DNA of 64,000 nucleotides from Bacteroidales bacterium. Lineage in GTDB: Bacteria; Bacteroidota; Bacteroidia; Bacteroidales; UBA932. This document shows, one piece after another, positions 53,586-62,252 of the stretch. Below the pieces are notes generated by a model. It was not told the DNA's origin and searched no databases. It saw nothing but the letters and a program-made list of their open reading frames with translations. The position numbers and the translations under genes were made by a program. The DNA lies in assembly GCA_022648685.1 (NCBI GenBank), contig JALCMW010000003.1, forward strand, positions 62,001 to 126,000, written 5' to 3'. The stretch's first letter is position 1. Each line of letters begins with the position of its first letter.

Positions 53586-55112
53586 TTACAGTAACGGGGC
53601 GAAGAGTCTGAGGAGTCTTTGAAGCAATTTCTTGTACCACGGACGCTTTTCCCATGAACTGAGGGTGATTTCAGTGCAGGCTTCCATATCTTTCATGAAA
53701 ATGGCTTTGTTGACGATAGCAGTATTTTCATCGTATATGTATGCATTAAGCTCGTAGTCTATGGTAAAACTTCTGAAATCCATATTCGCCGATCCGATTT
53801 CGGAAAGATAATCGTCGGACACGAATGTCTTCGAATGTATGAATCTGCCGGATCTTTCGTAAATTTTTATTCCGGCTTCGAGGCATTCGGAGAAATACGA
53901 TTTGTTTGCCGGTCCCATGAAGAACAGGTCCGCTTTCTTGGGAAGCATAATCCTGACGTCGGTTCCGCTCAATGCTGCGGACTTGAGGGCGGAAAGTATC
54001 GGATCTGGGGGGACGAAATAAGGCGTCTGTATATAAATATATTTCTTAGCGTGTTGTACCGCCCAGACCGCACCCATTTGTATTATGGGCCATTGTGAGT
54101 CGGGTTCGTCCGGTACTATCTGGATCAGTTTGTCGTTTCCTGCAAGTTTGAATGTCATATCGAGATTTTCGATGGGCGTTCTTGCCAGATCCTTTTCTAT
54201 TTCCGCAACCTGGTCATTTGCAGCCGAGTGATTCTGTTCCGATTGTGGCATTGACGGAAAATAATTGTTGAAATCGCTGCTTATGGAACCGCCGGCCGTT
54301 ATCCATGTGTTCAGGAAACTGTATTGGAGTCCCGATACCGCATTTCCGGTTATTCTGAGATGGGTGTCCCTCCATCTGAGAAAATAATCGTCGCTGATGT
54401 TCATTCCGCCGGTATAACCTATCCGGCCGTCGATGACTACGATTTTCCTGTGATCCCTGTAATTCAGCTGTGTGAAGAAATTTATGAAAGGGATGTGTGA
54501 TTTTGTGAATTTCACTACTTCCACTCCGGCTTTTTTCATTTCGTTGTAGTATCCCGGAGAGATATTTATATTTGCGATGTTTTCATGTATGAATCTTACC
54601 TTGATGCCTTCACGGGCTTTCTTCATGAGCATTTCCTTGATCTGCTTGCTTCCTTTGTCTTTCCTGAAGTAGAAATACTCCATGTGGATGGATTTCTTTG
54701 CATTCTTGAGATCTTCCATCAGAAGCTCGAATTTCCTATGGCCGAAAACTATTACCTCAATGCCGTTGCCGTCGCTCACTGTCGTGGATGAATCCTTGGA
54801 AAGCAGTTTGGCCAAAGGACGGAACTCGCTTTGGACTTTCCCTTCAATGTCATGGCCGAAAAGTAGATTCTTTATCCTGTTGTCCGAGTTGCCGTCGAAT
54901 ATTTCTATGAATTTCTTGTGCTTTCTTTTGAAATACCAGCTGTGCCTGAAATTGATTCCTATCAGAATGTACAGTATTATACCTATCACAGGCAATATCG
55001 AGATGATGAGTATCCATCCTATCTTCCTTCCCGAATCCCCGTCATCAAATATGATTACAAGCATCGTGCTTATAATCAGTAATATAAGTAAAACCGTCAT
55101 TACACTGTTCAT
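53586..55112 (-). CDS. cls: Cardiolipin synthase (phospholipase D family)
   Basis: 508 residues. Two N-terminal transmembrane helices (about 2-20 and 31-53), then two phospholipase D domains, each with an HKD motif: YRDHRKIVVIDGRIGYTGGMN (about 220-240) and RFIHSKTFVSDDYLSEIGSANMDFRSF (about 425-450). It joins two phosphatidylglycerols, releasing glycerol, or uses phosphatidylethanolamine depending on the subtype. It lies 24 nt downstream of glpF, so its substrate pool and the glycerol pathway appear to be transcribed together. Confidence 0.93.
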   Translation of the reverse strand: MNSVMTVLLILLIISTMLVIIFDDGDSGRKIGWILIISILPVIGIILYILIGINFRHSWYFKRKHKKFIEIFDGNSDNRIKNLLFGHDIEGKVQSEFRPLAKLLSKDSSTTVSDGNGIEVIVFGHRKFELLMEDLKNAKKSIHMEYFYFRKDKGSKQIKEMLMKKAREGIKVRFIHENIANINISPGYYNEMKKAGVEVVKFTKSHIPFINFFTQLNYRDHRKIVVIDGRIGYTGGMNISDDYFLRWRDTHLRITGNAVSGLQYSFLNTWITAGGSISSDFNNYFPSMPQSEQNHSAANDQVAEIEKDLARTPIENLDMTFKLAGNDKLIQIVPDEPDSQWPIIQMGAVWAVQHAKKYIYIQTPYFVPPDPILSALKSAALSGTDVRIMLPKKADLFFMGPANKSYFSECLEAGIKIYERSGRFIHSKTFVSDDYLSEIGSANMDFRSFTIDYELNAYIYDENTAIVNKAIFMKDMEACTEITLSSWEKRPWYKKLLQRLLRLFAPLL

Positions 55113-55136
55113 CTCCGATTCCTTTTTCGTCCCGGC

Positions 55137-55898
55137 TTAGAAAATTGCGAGAAATACGGCTGCTGCGAATGCGGCCCCGAGCAGAGGCCCGGCGACGGGT
55201 ACCCAGCTATAGTCCCATCCGCTGTCGGCTTTGAATAAAATTGAATGTACGAAGCGTGGTCCCAGATCCCTGGCGGGATTCATTGCGTATCCCGTAGTCC
55301 CTCCGAGTGACATCCCGAGTGCCATTATCAGTGCTGTTACCGGAAAACCTCCGATACTTCCTGTGGAAACCGTCGTACCCATCATGCTGGGGAATCCGTT
55401 TACAGTAACTCCGTTTCCTGCTGTGGAAAGTGCGAGAATTACGAAAACCAATACGGCGGTAGCAAGAAATTCGCTGAAAAGATTGGCACTTTTGTGCCTG
55501 ATTGCCGGCATGGTGCAGAATATCGTGATGAATGATTCCTGATTGTCCGAACTTGCCTTGAAGTGGTCCCGGTAAAATAGATATACCAGGAACGCTCCGC
55601 AGAAGCCTCCGAGCATTTGCGCTGCCATGTAGCCTGGTACATATGCCCATGCGAATTTGCCGGTAAGGGCAAGACCTAGAGTCACGGCGGGATTTAGATG
55701 TGCTCCGGAATACGGCCCGGCTATGAAGACTCCGCACATGACTGCGAATCCCCATGCCAGGGTTATTACCACCCAGCCACCGTCTTTTCCTTTTGATTTG
55801 TTCAATGTGCTGGAGGCGCATACTCCGTCTCCGAGAAGAATCATTACCATCGTGCCGATGAACTCGAACACGCATTTGTGAAAAAGAGTCAATTCCAT
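55137..55898 (-). CDS. glpF: Glycerol uptake facilitator (aquaglyceroporin)
   Basis: 253-residue inner-membrane channel of the MIP family. Both half-helix signatures are present: SGAHLNPAVTLG (NPA at 69-71) and GYAMNPARDLGPRF. The aspartate after the second NPA (NPARD) is characteristic of glycerol channels rather than water-specific aquaporins. Six hydrophobic segments. Sits 10 nt after glpK in the same operon, as in many bacteria. Confidence 0.94.
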   Translation of the reverse strand: MELTLFHKCVFEFIGTMVMILLGDGVCASSTLNKSKGKDGGWVVITLAWGFAVMCGVFIAGPYSGAHLNPAVTLGLALTGKFAWAYVPGYMAAQMLGGFCGAFLVYLFYRDHFKASSDNQESFITIFCTMPAIRHKSANLFSEFLATAVLVFVILALSTAGNGVTVNGFPSMMGTTVSTGSIGGFPVTALIMALGMSLGGTTGYAMNPARDLGPRFVHSILFKADSGWDYSWVPVAGPLLGAAFAAAVFLAIF

Positions 55899-55908
55899 AT
55901 CAGATACC

Positions 55909-57393
55909 TTATCTTGACAAAGTCCTTGAAACGGCGTCGGCCCAGCCGGATTTCAATTTTCCGGTTTCCTGACCGCCGGAGGCAGGGGAAAATTCTTTCT
56001 CGGCTTTCCATATTTTCCGTATATGATCTATTCCGTCCCAGTATCCTACGGCAAGCCCGGCCAGATATGCGGCTCCCGCGGCCGTAGTTTCCGTAATAAC
56101 AGGCCGTATGACTTTGGTCCCGAGTATATCGGACTGGAATTGCATAAGCAGATTGTCTTTAGATGCACCTCCGTCAACTTTGAGTTCGTTCAATTTTATC
56201 CCCGAATCCTTTTCCATGGCTTTGACTATATCCATTGTCTGGAATGCTATCCCTTCCAGGGCCGCTCTTGCAATATGCCCTGCCGTGGTGCCCCTTGTTA
56301 TTCCATATAAGCATCCTTTTGCGTATTGATCCCAATAAGGTGCTCCCAGACCTGTGAGGGCGGGTACGAAATATACTCCGCCGTTGTCTGGTACCGTTTC
56401 CGCAAGGGCTTCTATGTCCGATGAAGATTTGATTATCCCCAGGCCGTCTCGCAGCCACTGGACTACCGACCCTCCTGTGAATATGCTGCCTTCCAAGGCA
56501 TAACTTACTTCATTTCCTATTTGCCATGCTACTGTCGTTATTAGTTTATTGGAAGACAAGATCGGCTTGTCTCCGCTGTTCATAAGCAGGAAGCATCCCG
56601 TACCGTAGGTGTTTTTTACGGATCCCGGTTTGTCGCACATCTGTCCGAAAAGCGCTGCCTGCTGGTCTCCGGCTATTCCGGCTATAGGTATTCCGCATGA
56701 CAGGAAAGAAGTATCGGTGTATCCGTAGACTTCACTTGACGCATGGACTTCAGGAAGCATCGATGACGGTATCCCGAACAACCTCAGGAGCTCCCCATCC
56801 CATTGCATATCATGTATGTTGAACAACATTGTCCGTGAAGCATTGGTTACGTCGGTAATGTGAAGTTTGCCTTTTGTCAGATTCCATATTAGCCATGAAT
56901 CGACAGTGCCGAAACGCAGTTCCCCTTTTTCTGCCCGTTTTCTGGTTCCTGGGACATTTTCGAGAATCCAGCGGATTTTGGTTGCGCTGAAATAAGCATC
57001 GGCGATAAGTCCTGTCTTTTTGCGGATCATATCCGTGAGGCCCTGTTCTTTGAGACTGTCGCAATATTCCGATGTCCTTCTGTCTTGCCACACTATCGCA
57101 TTGTATACCGGCTTGCCTGTTTTTGCATCCCAGATTATTGTGGTTTCCCTTTGATTCGTTATCCCTATCCCTGCAATCTCTTCCGGTTCCATGCCTGCTT
57201 TGGATATTACTTCCGATATTACCGAAGCTTCCGAAGACCAGATTTCCATCGGGTCGTGTTCCACTCTTCCCGGTTGCGGAAAATGCTGTTTGAATTCTTT
57301 TTGGGCTACAGCCTTGATTTTGCCTGCCCGGTCGAAAATGATTGCTCTGGAGCTACTTGTTCCCTGATCAAGGGATAGGATATATTTATCCAT
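55909..57393 (-). CDS. glpK: Glycerol kinase
   Basis: 494 residues, FGGY family; phosphorylates glycerol to sn-glycerol-3-phosphate, trapping it inside the cell. Motifs: [16 protein letters not shown] (N-terminal phosphate loop), [26 protein letters not shown] with the conserved Arg-Glu pair, and [24 protein letters not shown], then [22 protein letters not shown]. First gene of a glpK-glpF-cls operon. Together they channel glycerol to G3P and on to phospholipids. Confidence 0.96.
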   Translation of the reverse strand: MDKYILSLDQGTSSSRAIIFDRAGKIKAVAQKEFKQHFPQPGRVEHDPMEIWSSEASVISEVISKAGMEPEEIAGIGITNQRETTIIWDAKTGKPVYNAIVWQDRRTSEYCDSLKEQGLTDMIRKKTGLIADAYFSATKIRWILENVPGTRKRAEKGELRFGTVDSWLIWNLTKGKLHITDVTNASRTMLFNIHDMQWDGELLRLFGIPSSMLPEVHASSEVYGYTDTSFLSCGIPIAGIAGDQQAALFGQMCDKPGSVKNTYGTGCFLLMNSGDKPILSSNKLITTVAWQIGNEVSYALEGSIFTGGSVVQWLRDGLGIIKSSSDIEALAETVPDNGGVYFVPALTGLGAPYWDQYAKGCLYGITRGTTAGHIARAALEGIAFQTMDIVKAMEKDSGIKLNELKVDGGASKDNLLMQFQSDILGTKVIRPVITETTAAGAAYLAGLAVGYWDGIDHIRKIWKAEKEFSPASGGQETGKLKSGWADAVSRTLSR

Positions 57394-57431
57394 GACGGAT
57401 TGATTTTATAGTATATTAACGATATGGAATA

Positions 57432-57439
57432 TAAATATA
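57432..57439 (-). promoter_or_regulatory. Promoter -7-like element for glpK-glpF-cls
   Basis: TATATTTA on the minus strand, one mismatch from TAnnTTTG, in the 63-nt gap after miaB. Expected start point near 57425, about 32 nt before the ATG. Confidence 0.45.
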
Positions 57440-57456
57440 GGAATTTTTTCCGACAT

Positions 57457-58860
57457 TTATACCAGTTCGCATATAAGAGTGGCCGATGTGCATGACACGG
57501 CCTTTACCATCACGTAATCTCCTATGTTTATTTTCCCTGAAGTGACTATTCCTGGTATTTCGAATTCCGAATAAGAAGTGAACCCTTCAGGAAATCTGTC
57601 AGGGAAAACGCACATCTTGTTGTTGGATGCCCGTCCGCATAGTTCCTCGGCGTTCCTCTTTGATGTTCCTTCCACAAGGACTTTCATTATTTTCCCCAGA
57701 TCGTTTTCGTTGCTTTTAAGGCTCAGTTTGTTTTGCAACGCAATTATTTCATTGAGCCTGCGTGTCTTGACTTCCGGAGGTACATCGTCTGGATACATTT
57801 TAGCCGCAAGCGTTCCCGGACGTTCCGAGTACTGGAACATATATGCATAGTAGAATCCTACTTGTTCCATCAGGGAAAGCGTCTGCTTGTGGTCTTCTTC
57901 CGTTTCAGAACAGAAACCGGATATGATATCGGTAGTCAAACCGCATTCGGGCATTACGGAGTGAATCTTGGCAACTCTTTCAAGATACCATTCCCGTGTA
58001 TAACGGCGTCTCATTTTGCTCAATATCCTGTCGCTTCCCGACTGGACAGGGAAATGTATGTGTTTGCAGATGTTTTCATACATTCCCATTGTATAAATGA
58101 CTTCGTCGCTTATGTCTTTCGGATGTGATGTCGAGAACCTTATTCTCAACATGGGATCGATCTGCGCCACCATTTCCAGAAGCTGGGCGAAATTCACATC
58201 GTCATCCGCCGTTTCCTTGTCTCTCCAGAAGTATGAATCGACGTTCTGTCCCAGAAGCGTTATTTCGCGGTAGCCTTGCCTGAATGCTTCCCGGGCTTCC
58301 CCGACGATGGTCCGGGGATTTCTGCTTCTTTCTACGCCTCTAGTGTAAGGGACTATGCAATAGGAACATACATTGTTGCATCCTCTCATTATGGAAATGA
58401 ATGCCGATACCCCGTTTTTGTCTATCCTTACAGGCATTATGTCATCATATGTCTCTTCTTTCGAAAGGATTATATCTATCTGCGGATGTTCGGAAGATGC
58501 TTCTTTTATGAGCGTGGGCAGTTTCCTATATGAATCAGGACCGGCGACAAGGTCTACTTCATGGCTTTCCAGCAGTTTGTCTTTCAGCCTTTCGGCCATG
58601 CATCCGACTATCCCGACGATTGTGCCTTTATTATTTTTTCTGATGGGCTTGAACTGTTCTATGCGTCCCCATATCCTTTGTTCCGCATTGTCTCTTACCG
58701 AGCAGGTATTAACCAATATTATGGAAGCTTCTTCCATGTTTTCGGTACGTTCATAACCTTCTTTCCGAAGAATGGACAGTATGACTTCGGTGTCGTTTAC
58801 GTTCATTTGACATCCGTAAGTCTCTATATATACTTTAGGAGAATTGTTATTGTTAACCAT
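57457..58860 (-). CDS. miaB: tRNA-i6A37 methylthiotransferase MiaB
   Basis: 467 residues from the ATG at 58860; the frame opens at 58902, but that ATG overlaps the -7 box. Radical-SAM enzyme that adds a methylthio group to isopentenyl-A37 of tRNAs. The three N-terminal cysteines for the auxiliary cluster are in YIETYGCQMN, LVNTCSVRDNAEQR and GIVGCMAERL. The radical-SAM cluster is MRGCNNVCSYCIVPYTRGVERSR (CxxxCxxC). A TRAM domain closes the protein (ISGKINIGDYVMVKAV region). The RSRNP sequence fits MiaB better than RimO or MtaB. Confidence 0.94.
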   Translation of the reverse strand: MVNNNNSPKVYIETYGCQMNVNDTEVILSILRKEGYERTENMEEASIILVNTCSVRDNAEQRIWGRIEQFKPIRKNNKGTIVGIVGCMAERLKDKLLESHEVDLVAGPDSYRKLPTLIKEASSEHPQIDIILSKEETYDDIMPVRIDKNGVSAFISIMRGCNNVCSYCIVPYTRGVERSRNPRTIVGEAREAFRQGYREITLLGQNVDSYFWRDKETADDDVNFAQLLEMVAQIDPMLRIRFSTSHPKDISDEVIYTMGMYENICKHIHFPVQSGSDRILSKMRRRYTREWYLERVAKIHSVMPECGLTTDIISGFCSETEEDHKQTLSLMEQVGFYYAYMFQYSERPGTLAAKMYPDDVPPEVKTRRLNEIIALQNKLSLKSNENDLGKIMKVLVEGTSKRNAEELCGRASNNKMCVFPDRFPEGFTSYSEFEIPGIVTSGKINIGDYVMVKAVSCTSATLICELV

Positions 58861-58884
58861 AGTTACGACAAATTTTTTCGGCAC

Positions 58885-58907
58885 GCCCCTTGCTAGGGGC
58901 AAAGATA
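58885..58907 (-). promoter_or_regulatory. miaB promoter with a GC-rich hairpin at the transcript start
   Basis: TATCTTTG on the minus strand (58907-58900). It is directly followed by GCCCCT-AGCA-AGGGGC (58900-58885), a perfect 6-bp hairpin with a 4-nt loop. The expected start point (near 58894) lies inside this hairpin, so the motif may be a DNA-level site or a 5'-end RNA structure. Confidence 0.5.
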
Positions 58908-58928
58908 GGATTTTTAAACGAATATTTA

Positions 58929-58936
58929 TACCTTTG
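58929..58936 (+). promoter_or_regulatory. Promoter -7 element of the lipoprotein-SPOR-rpoN operon
   Basis: TACCTTTG on the plus strand; expected start point near 58943. It is 22 bp from the oppositely directed miaB -7 box, so the two promoters overlap back to back and may compete. Confidence 0.5.
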
Positions 58937-58956
58937 CGAATATGCGGAAAGGAAAA

Positions 58957-59436
58957 ATGAACTTTTTTTGTCTGGCACTTTCGCTGGCTGTTCTTTTACT
59001 GCCCGGATGTTCCCGAATCAGGAATATCAGGGTGCTTTCATATAACGTCAAGTCATTGGAAATTACTGGCTTGCGCTCTGTGAACGGAGTAATTGCCGTG
59101 GATATAGACAATCCCGCATCCGAATTCACGGTTTCCGATATAAAGGGTGTCGTAAAGTACGGTGACAATGTGATAGCGGAGTATTCAGGAGGCCCGTTAA
59201 CTGTAAAAGCCCGTTCATCCGGGATCCGTTATCTGCACTGCAAGTTTTCAATAAGCAAAGACGTTTCTCTTTCAGACATTTTTTCCATGGCGGGAAGAGG
59301 CGACATAGATAACTATACGACTGATGTTTCCTTGAGATTCCGTCGCAAGCCTGGGTTGGGCCGGAAGTTCAGACTGGATGATATTCCGGTGAAACGCCTG
59401 CTGGGAAACGGAGGTGGTTTATTTTCTGAAAATTGA
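58957..59436 (+). CDS. Lipoprotein of unknown function, LEA/WHy-like fold possible
   Basis: 159 residues from the ATG at 58957; an in-frame ATG at 58942 is at or before the predicted transcript start. Signal peptide with lipobox (LAVLLLPGC, Cys about residue 18). The mature part has the pattern of LEA type-2/WHy domains: a strand series with VIAVDIDNPASEFTVSDIKGVVKYGDNVIAEYSGGPLTV, where a conserved D/N-N-P follows a strand. Such domains are found in stress proteins, but a function cannot be assigned. One base separates it from the SPOR gene, so it belongs to the rpoN operon. Confidence 0.65.
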   Translation: MNFFCLALSLAVLLLPGCSRIRNIRVLSYNVKSLEITGLRSVNGVIAVDIDNPASEFTVSDIKGVVKYGDNVIAEYSGGPLTVKARSSGIRYLHCKFSISKDVSLSDIFSMAGRGDIDNYTTDVSLRFRRKPGLGRKFRLDDIPVKRLLGNGGGLFSEN

Positions 59437-59437
59437 A

Positions 59438-60025
59438 ATGATGAAAAAAATATTTTTGTTGTTATCTGTTTTGTTTCCATTTTCGATTGTTGCTATTCAT
59501 GCCCAGGACGTAATTGTTCCCGATGGTTATGAGATCGTAGATTCAGTGATTTTCCGTCCCGCCGCTTCTGTGGATTCTTCACTCATAGGAAAAAGCATAT
59601 TCTCCGTCATGCCGTCGGGAACGGAAGGTAAGGAAGCTACAGTACATATTTACCAGTCGCAATCAATAGTCGATGCTTTGAACGATTATGCGTTGAAGAA
59701 TTCTTCAAAACCCATATCAGGTTACCGTGTAAGGATATTTTTTGACAACAGGCAAAGTGCAAGGTCTTTGTCTGCATCCGTCCTTTCTTCATTCGTTTCA
59801 TCTCATCCGGGTATAGCTGCCTACCGCAGTTACTCGAATCCGTATTTCAAAGTATCGGCAGGTGATTTCCGTAATAAATCAGGAGCCTTGCAATTGCTTG
59901 CCAAGGTAAAAAGCGAATTTCCAAAAGCTTTTATTGTCAAGGAGAATATCAAATATCCCGTGGTAGACAGTTCCAAACCATTCGTTACTGACACTTTGAA
60001 AGTCGTCAGACCTGTAAAACAATGA
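59438..60025 (+). CDS. SPOR-domain periplasmic protein
   Basis: 195 residues. Signal peptide MMKKIFLLLSVLFPFSIVAIHAQ, so periplasmic; no lipobox. The C-terminal part (about 100-180) fits a SPOR repeat: SGYRVRIFFDNRQSARSLSASVLSSFVSSHPGIAAYRSYSNPYFKVSAGDFRNKSGALQLLAKVKSEFPKAFIVK region. SPOR domains bind denuded glycan strands at division septa. Two adjacent ATGs (59438, 59441) are possible starts. Overlaps rpoN by 4 nt (ATGA). Confidence 0.75.
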   Translation: MMKKIFLLLSVLFPFSIVAIHAQDVIVPDGYEIVDSVIFRPAASVDSSLIGKSIFSVMPSGTEGKEATVHIYQSQSIVDALNDYALKNSSKPISGYRVRIFFDNRQSARSLSASVLSSFVSSHPGIAAYRSYSNPYFKVSAGDFRNKSGALQLLAKVKSEFPKAFIVKENIKYPVVDSSKPFVTDTLKVVRPVKQ

Positions 60026-61443
60026 TAGGGATGTTGAAGCAAGGATTGGAGATTAAACAGACCCAGAAGCTTTCTCCGCTTCAGATTCAAACTATCAAGC
60101 TGATCGAACTTCCCATACAGGAACTGGAGCAGCGTGTCAAGACTGAACTGGAGGAGAATCCGGTGCTTGACGACAGTTTGCCGGATGACAAAAATGATGA
60201 CGATTCGGAACCTACTGAAGTATCCCTTTCGGATATCAGGGAAGATGACCAGATCCCTTCCTACAGGCTTCATGTCAATAATTATGGCAAGGATGAGCGT
60301 CCCCAGTATAACACTTTCTCGGTAAAAGAAAGCTTTACCCAGAGTTTGATGAACCAGCTTGGATTCCGTAATCTTTCAAGGAAAGAGCATGATATCGCTG
60401 TTTTTATTATCGGAAGTCTTGACGATGACGGTTATCTGAGACGGGATATTGACAGCCTTGTGGATGACATGGCTTTCCGCGAAAATATAGAAACCGATTC
60501 CGGTCAGGTTCTGAAGATGCTGAAAGTCATACAGGATTTCGAACCTTCAGGAGTCGGGGCCAGAAACCTGAGAGAGTGCCTTCTACTTCAGCTGAAATCC
60601 GAGAAACCCGCAGCCGATGTTGTTAATGCCATAAAGATTCTTACGGATTATTTCCAGGAGTTTTCAAACAAACATTTCCAGAAGATCATCTCCCACATGA
60701 ACATTTCCGAGAATGATATGAAAAAGGCGATGGGCTGCATCCTGAAACTCAATCCTTCTCCGGGCGGACAGATTGACGATTCCTATAACGACCAGGCACA
60801 GCAGATCGTACCTGATTTCGTATTGAATATAGAGGATGGCGAACTGAAGCTTACGATGCCGCGATTTTCAATTCCGGAGATAAGGGTAAACAGGAAATAT
60901 GCTGATATCCTTGTGGATTCCAAGAATGCTCCGACAAAAGAAAAGAAGGAAGCGGCTACTTTCGTCAAACAGAAACTTGATTCGGCCAAATGGTTCGTAG
61001 AGGCTCTGAAGCAGCGCCACAATACTTTGGAAAGCACGATGCATGCGATAATAGATTATCAGCACGATTATTTTATCGATGGCAATGAATCGCATCTTAA
61101 GCCCATGGTCCTTAAAGATATCGCCGAAATAACGGGATTCGATATCTCTACCATATCCCGTGTTGTAAACAGCAAGTATATAGAAACCCATTTCGGAATA
61201 TTCCCTTTGAAATATTTCTTCTCCGAAGGGCTGGAAAATCAAGACGGCGAGGAGGTTTCTACAAGAGAACTGAAAAAAGCCTTGCAGGAGAGTGTCTGCA
61301 ATGAAGATAAACGCAAACCACTGACCGATGACCAGCTGGTCACCGAAATGGTAAAGAAAGGCTATAAGGTTGCCAGAAGGACGATAGCTAAATATCGTGA
61401 TCAGCTGAATATACCTAAAGCCCGCCTCAGAAAAGAATTATAG
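60022..61443 (+). CDS. rpoN: RNA polymerase sigma-54 factor
   Basis: 473 residues. Region I (MLKQGLEIKQTQKLSPLQIQTIKLIELPIQELEQRV) binds the enhancer-dependent activators; an acidic region II follows (about 45-75); the core-binding domain lies in the middle; the helix-turn-helix is LKDIAEITGFDISTISRVVNSKYIETHFGIFPLKYFFSEG. The RpoN box VARRTIAKYRDQLNIPKARLRKEL ends the protein, matching the ARRTVAKYREQL consensus that reads the -24 element. No sigma-54 activator is encoded in the window. Its final codons are part of a 19-bp tandem duplication shared with the end of upp. Confidence 0.95.
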   Translation: MIGMLKQGLEIKQTQKLSPLQIQTIKLIELPIQELEQRVKTELEENPVLDDSLPDDKNDDDSEPTEVSLSDIREDDQIPSYRLHVNNYGKDERPQYNTFSVKESFTQSLMNQLGFRNLSRKEHDIAVFIIGSLDDDGYLRRDIDSLVDDMAFRENIETDSGQVLKMLKVIQDFEPSGVGARNLRECLLLQLKSEKPAADVVNAIKILTDYFQEFSNKHFQKIISHMNISENDMKKAMGCILKLNPSPGGQIDDSYNDQAQQIVPDFVLNIEDGELKLTMPRFSIPEIRVNRKYADILVDSKNAPTKEKKEAATFVKQKLDSAKWFVEALKQRHNTLESTMHAIIDYQHDYFIDGNESHLKPMVLKDIAEITGFDISTISRVVNSKYIETHFGIFPLKYFFSEGLENQDGEEVSTRELKKALQESVCNEDKRKPLTDDQLVTEMVKKGYKVARRTIAKYRDQLNIPKARLRKEL

Positions 61444-61466
61444 CTTTAGAAAGGAATTATAGCTTT
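61429..61466. repeat. 19-bp tandem duplication spanning the convergent rpoN and upp ends
   Basis: AGAAAAGAATTATAGCTTT (61429-61447) is followed immediately by AGAAAGGAATTATAGCTTT (61448-61466); 18 of 19 bases match. The first copy holds the last rpoN codons and stop; the second holds the last upp codons and stop on the other strand. Confidence 0.9.
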
Positions 61467-62110
61467 GCCCCGTATGCCAGATCCCCGGCATCCCCGAGCC
61501 CGGGTACTATGTATGAATGGCTTGTGAGTTCTTCATCAACCGCTGCCGTCCACAATGTGGTTTCTGCCGGAAGATGTTTCTGCAGATATTCAAGAGCGTA
61601 AACGCTTGAAATAGGACAGATCAGATGAGTGTATTCCGGTGTCCCTCCGAATTCGCACAATTTGTCGAATGCTATTTCTATCGAAGCCCCCGTCGCCAGC
61701 ATCGTATCTGCAAGGACCAGGGTTTTTCCGCTGAGATCTGCGCTTGCGCAATATTCGATATTTATGTGGAAGTCGTCTTCCTTGTCATATTTGCGATAGG
61801 CTGCTACAAAAGCCGTTTCTGCATCATCGAAGAAATTCATTATTCCTTTGTGCAGCGGAATTCCCGCACGTAATATTGTAGCTACTACAATTTTTGTGTC
61901 GGAAGTGGGAACTTTGGCTATACCTAGCGGGGTCACGACATCTTTTGTACTGTATTTCAGTGTCTTGCTAAGCTCGTATCCGAAAATTTCCCCGACTCTT
62001 TCGAGATTTGTCCGGAAACGCAATCTGTCTTTTTGAATCTTAATGTCGCGCATCTGCGCAATGAAACTGTTGAGTACCGAATCGGTCTCTCCAAGGTTGA
62101 TGACTTTCAT
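61457..62110 (-). CDS. upp: Uracil phosphoribosyltransferase
   Basis: 217 residues from the ATG at 62110; the frame opens at 62140, inside the TATATTTG promoter box. Salvages uracil with PRPP to give UMP. The PRPP-binding loop reads LADTMLATGASIEIAFDKL, and TILRAGIPLHKGIMNFF plus the C-terminal VDEELTSHSYIVPGLGDAGDLAYGAKL are the typical uracil-binding and closing segments. Convergent with rpoN and only 13 nt away. Confidence 0.93.
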   Translation of the reverse strand: MKVINLGETDSVLNSFIAQMRDIKIQKDRLRFRTNLERVGEIFGYELSKTLKYSTKDVVTPLGIAKVPTSDTKIVVATILRAGIPLHKGIMNFFDDAETAFVAAYRKYDKEDDFHINIEYCASADLSGKTLVLADTMLATGASIEIAFDKLCEFGGTPEYTHLICPISSVYALEYLQKHLPAETTLWTAAVDEELTSHSYIVPGLGDAGDLAYGAKL

Positions 62111-62137
62111 AGATTGTTCGAAATAGTATTCGAAATA

Positions 62138-62145
62138 CAAATATA
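62138..62145 (-). promoter_or_regulatory. Promoter of upp
   Basis: TATATTTG on the minus strand with ATTG 21 nt upstream (one mismatch to TTTG). Expected start point near 62132, about 22 nt before the ATG at 62110. Confidence 0.6.
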
Positions 62146-62209
62146 TTAATATTTTTCCGACTTAACCAATTTAACAGGCATAATAATTAGGATGGGAACA
62201 AAAAAGTCA

Positions 62210-62217
62210 TATATTTG
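62210..62217 (+). promoter_or_regulatory. Promoter -7 element of the right-edge lipoprotein gene
   Basis: TATATTTG on the plus strand, 35 nt before the ATG at 62253; expected start point near 62224. Confidence 0.55.
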
Positions 62218-62252
62218 TATGCATTGTGGATTAACTATTCAAATAATAAATT

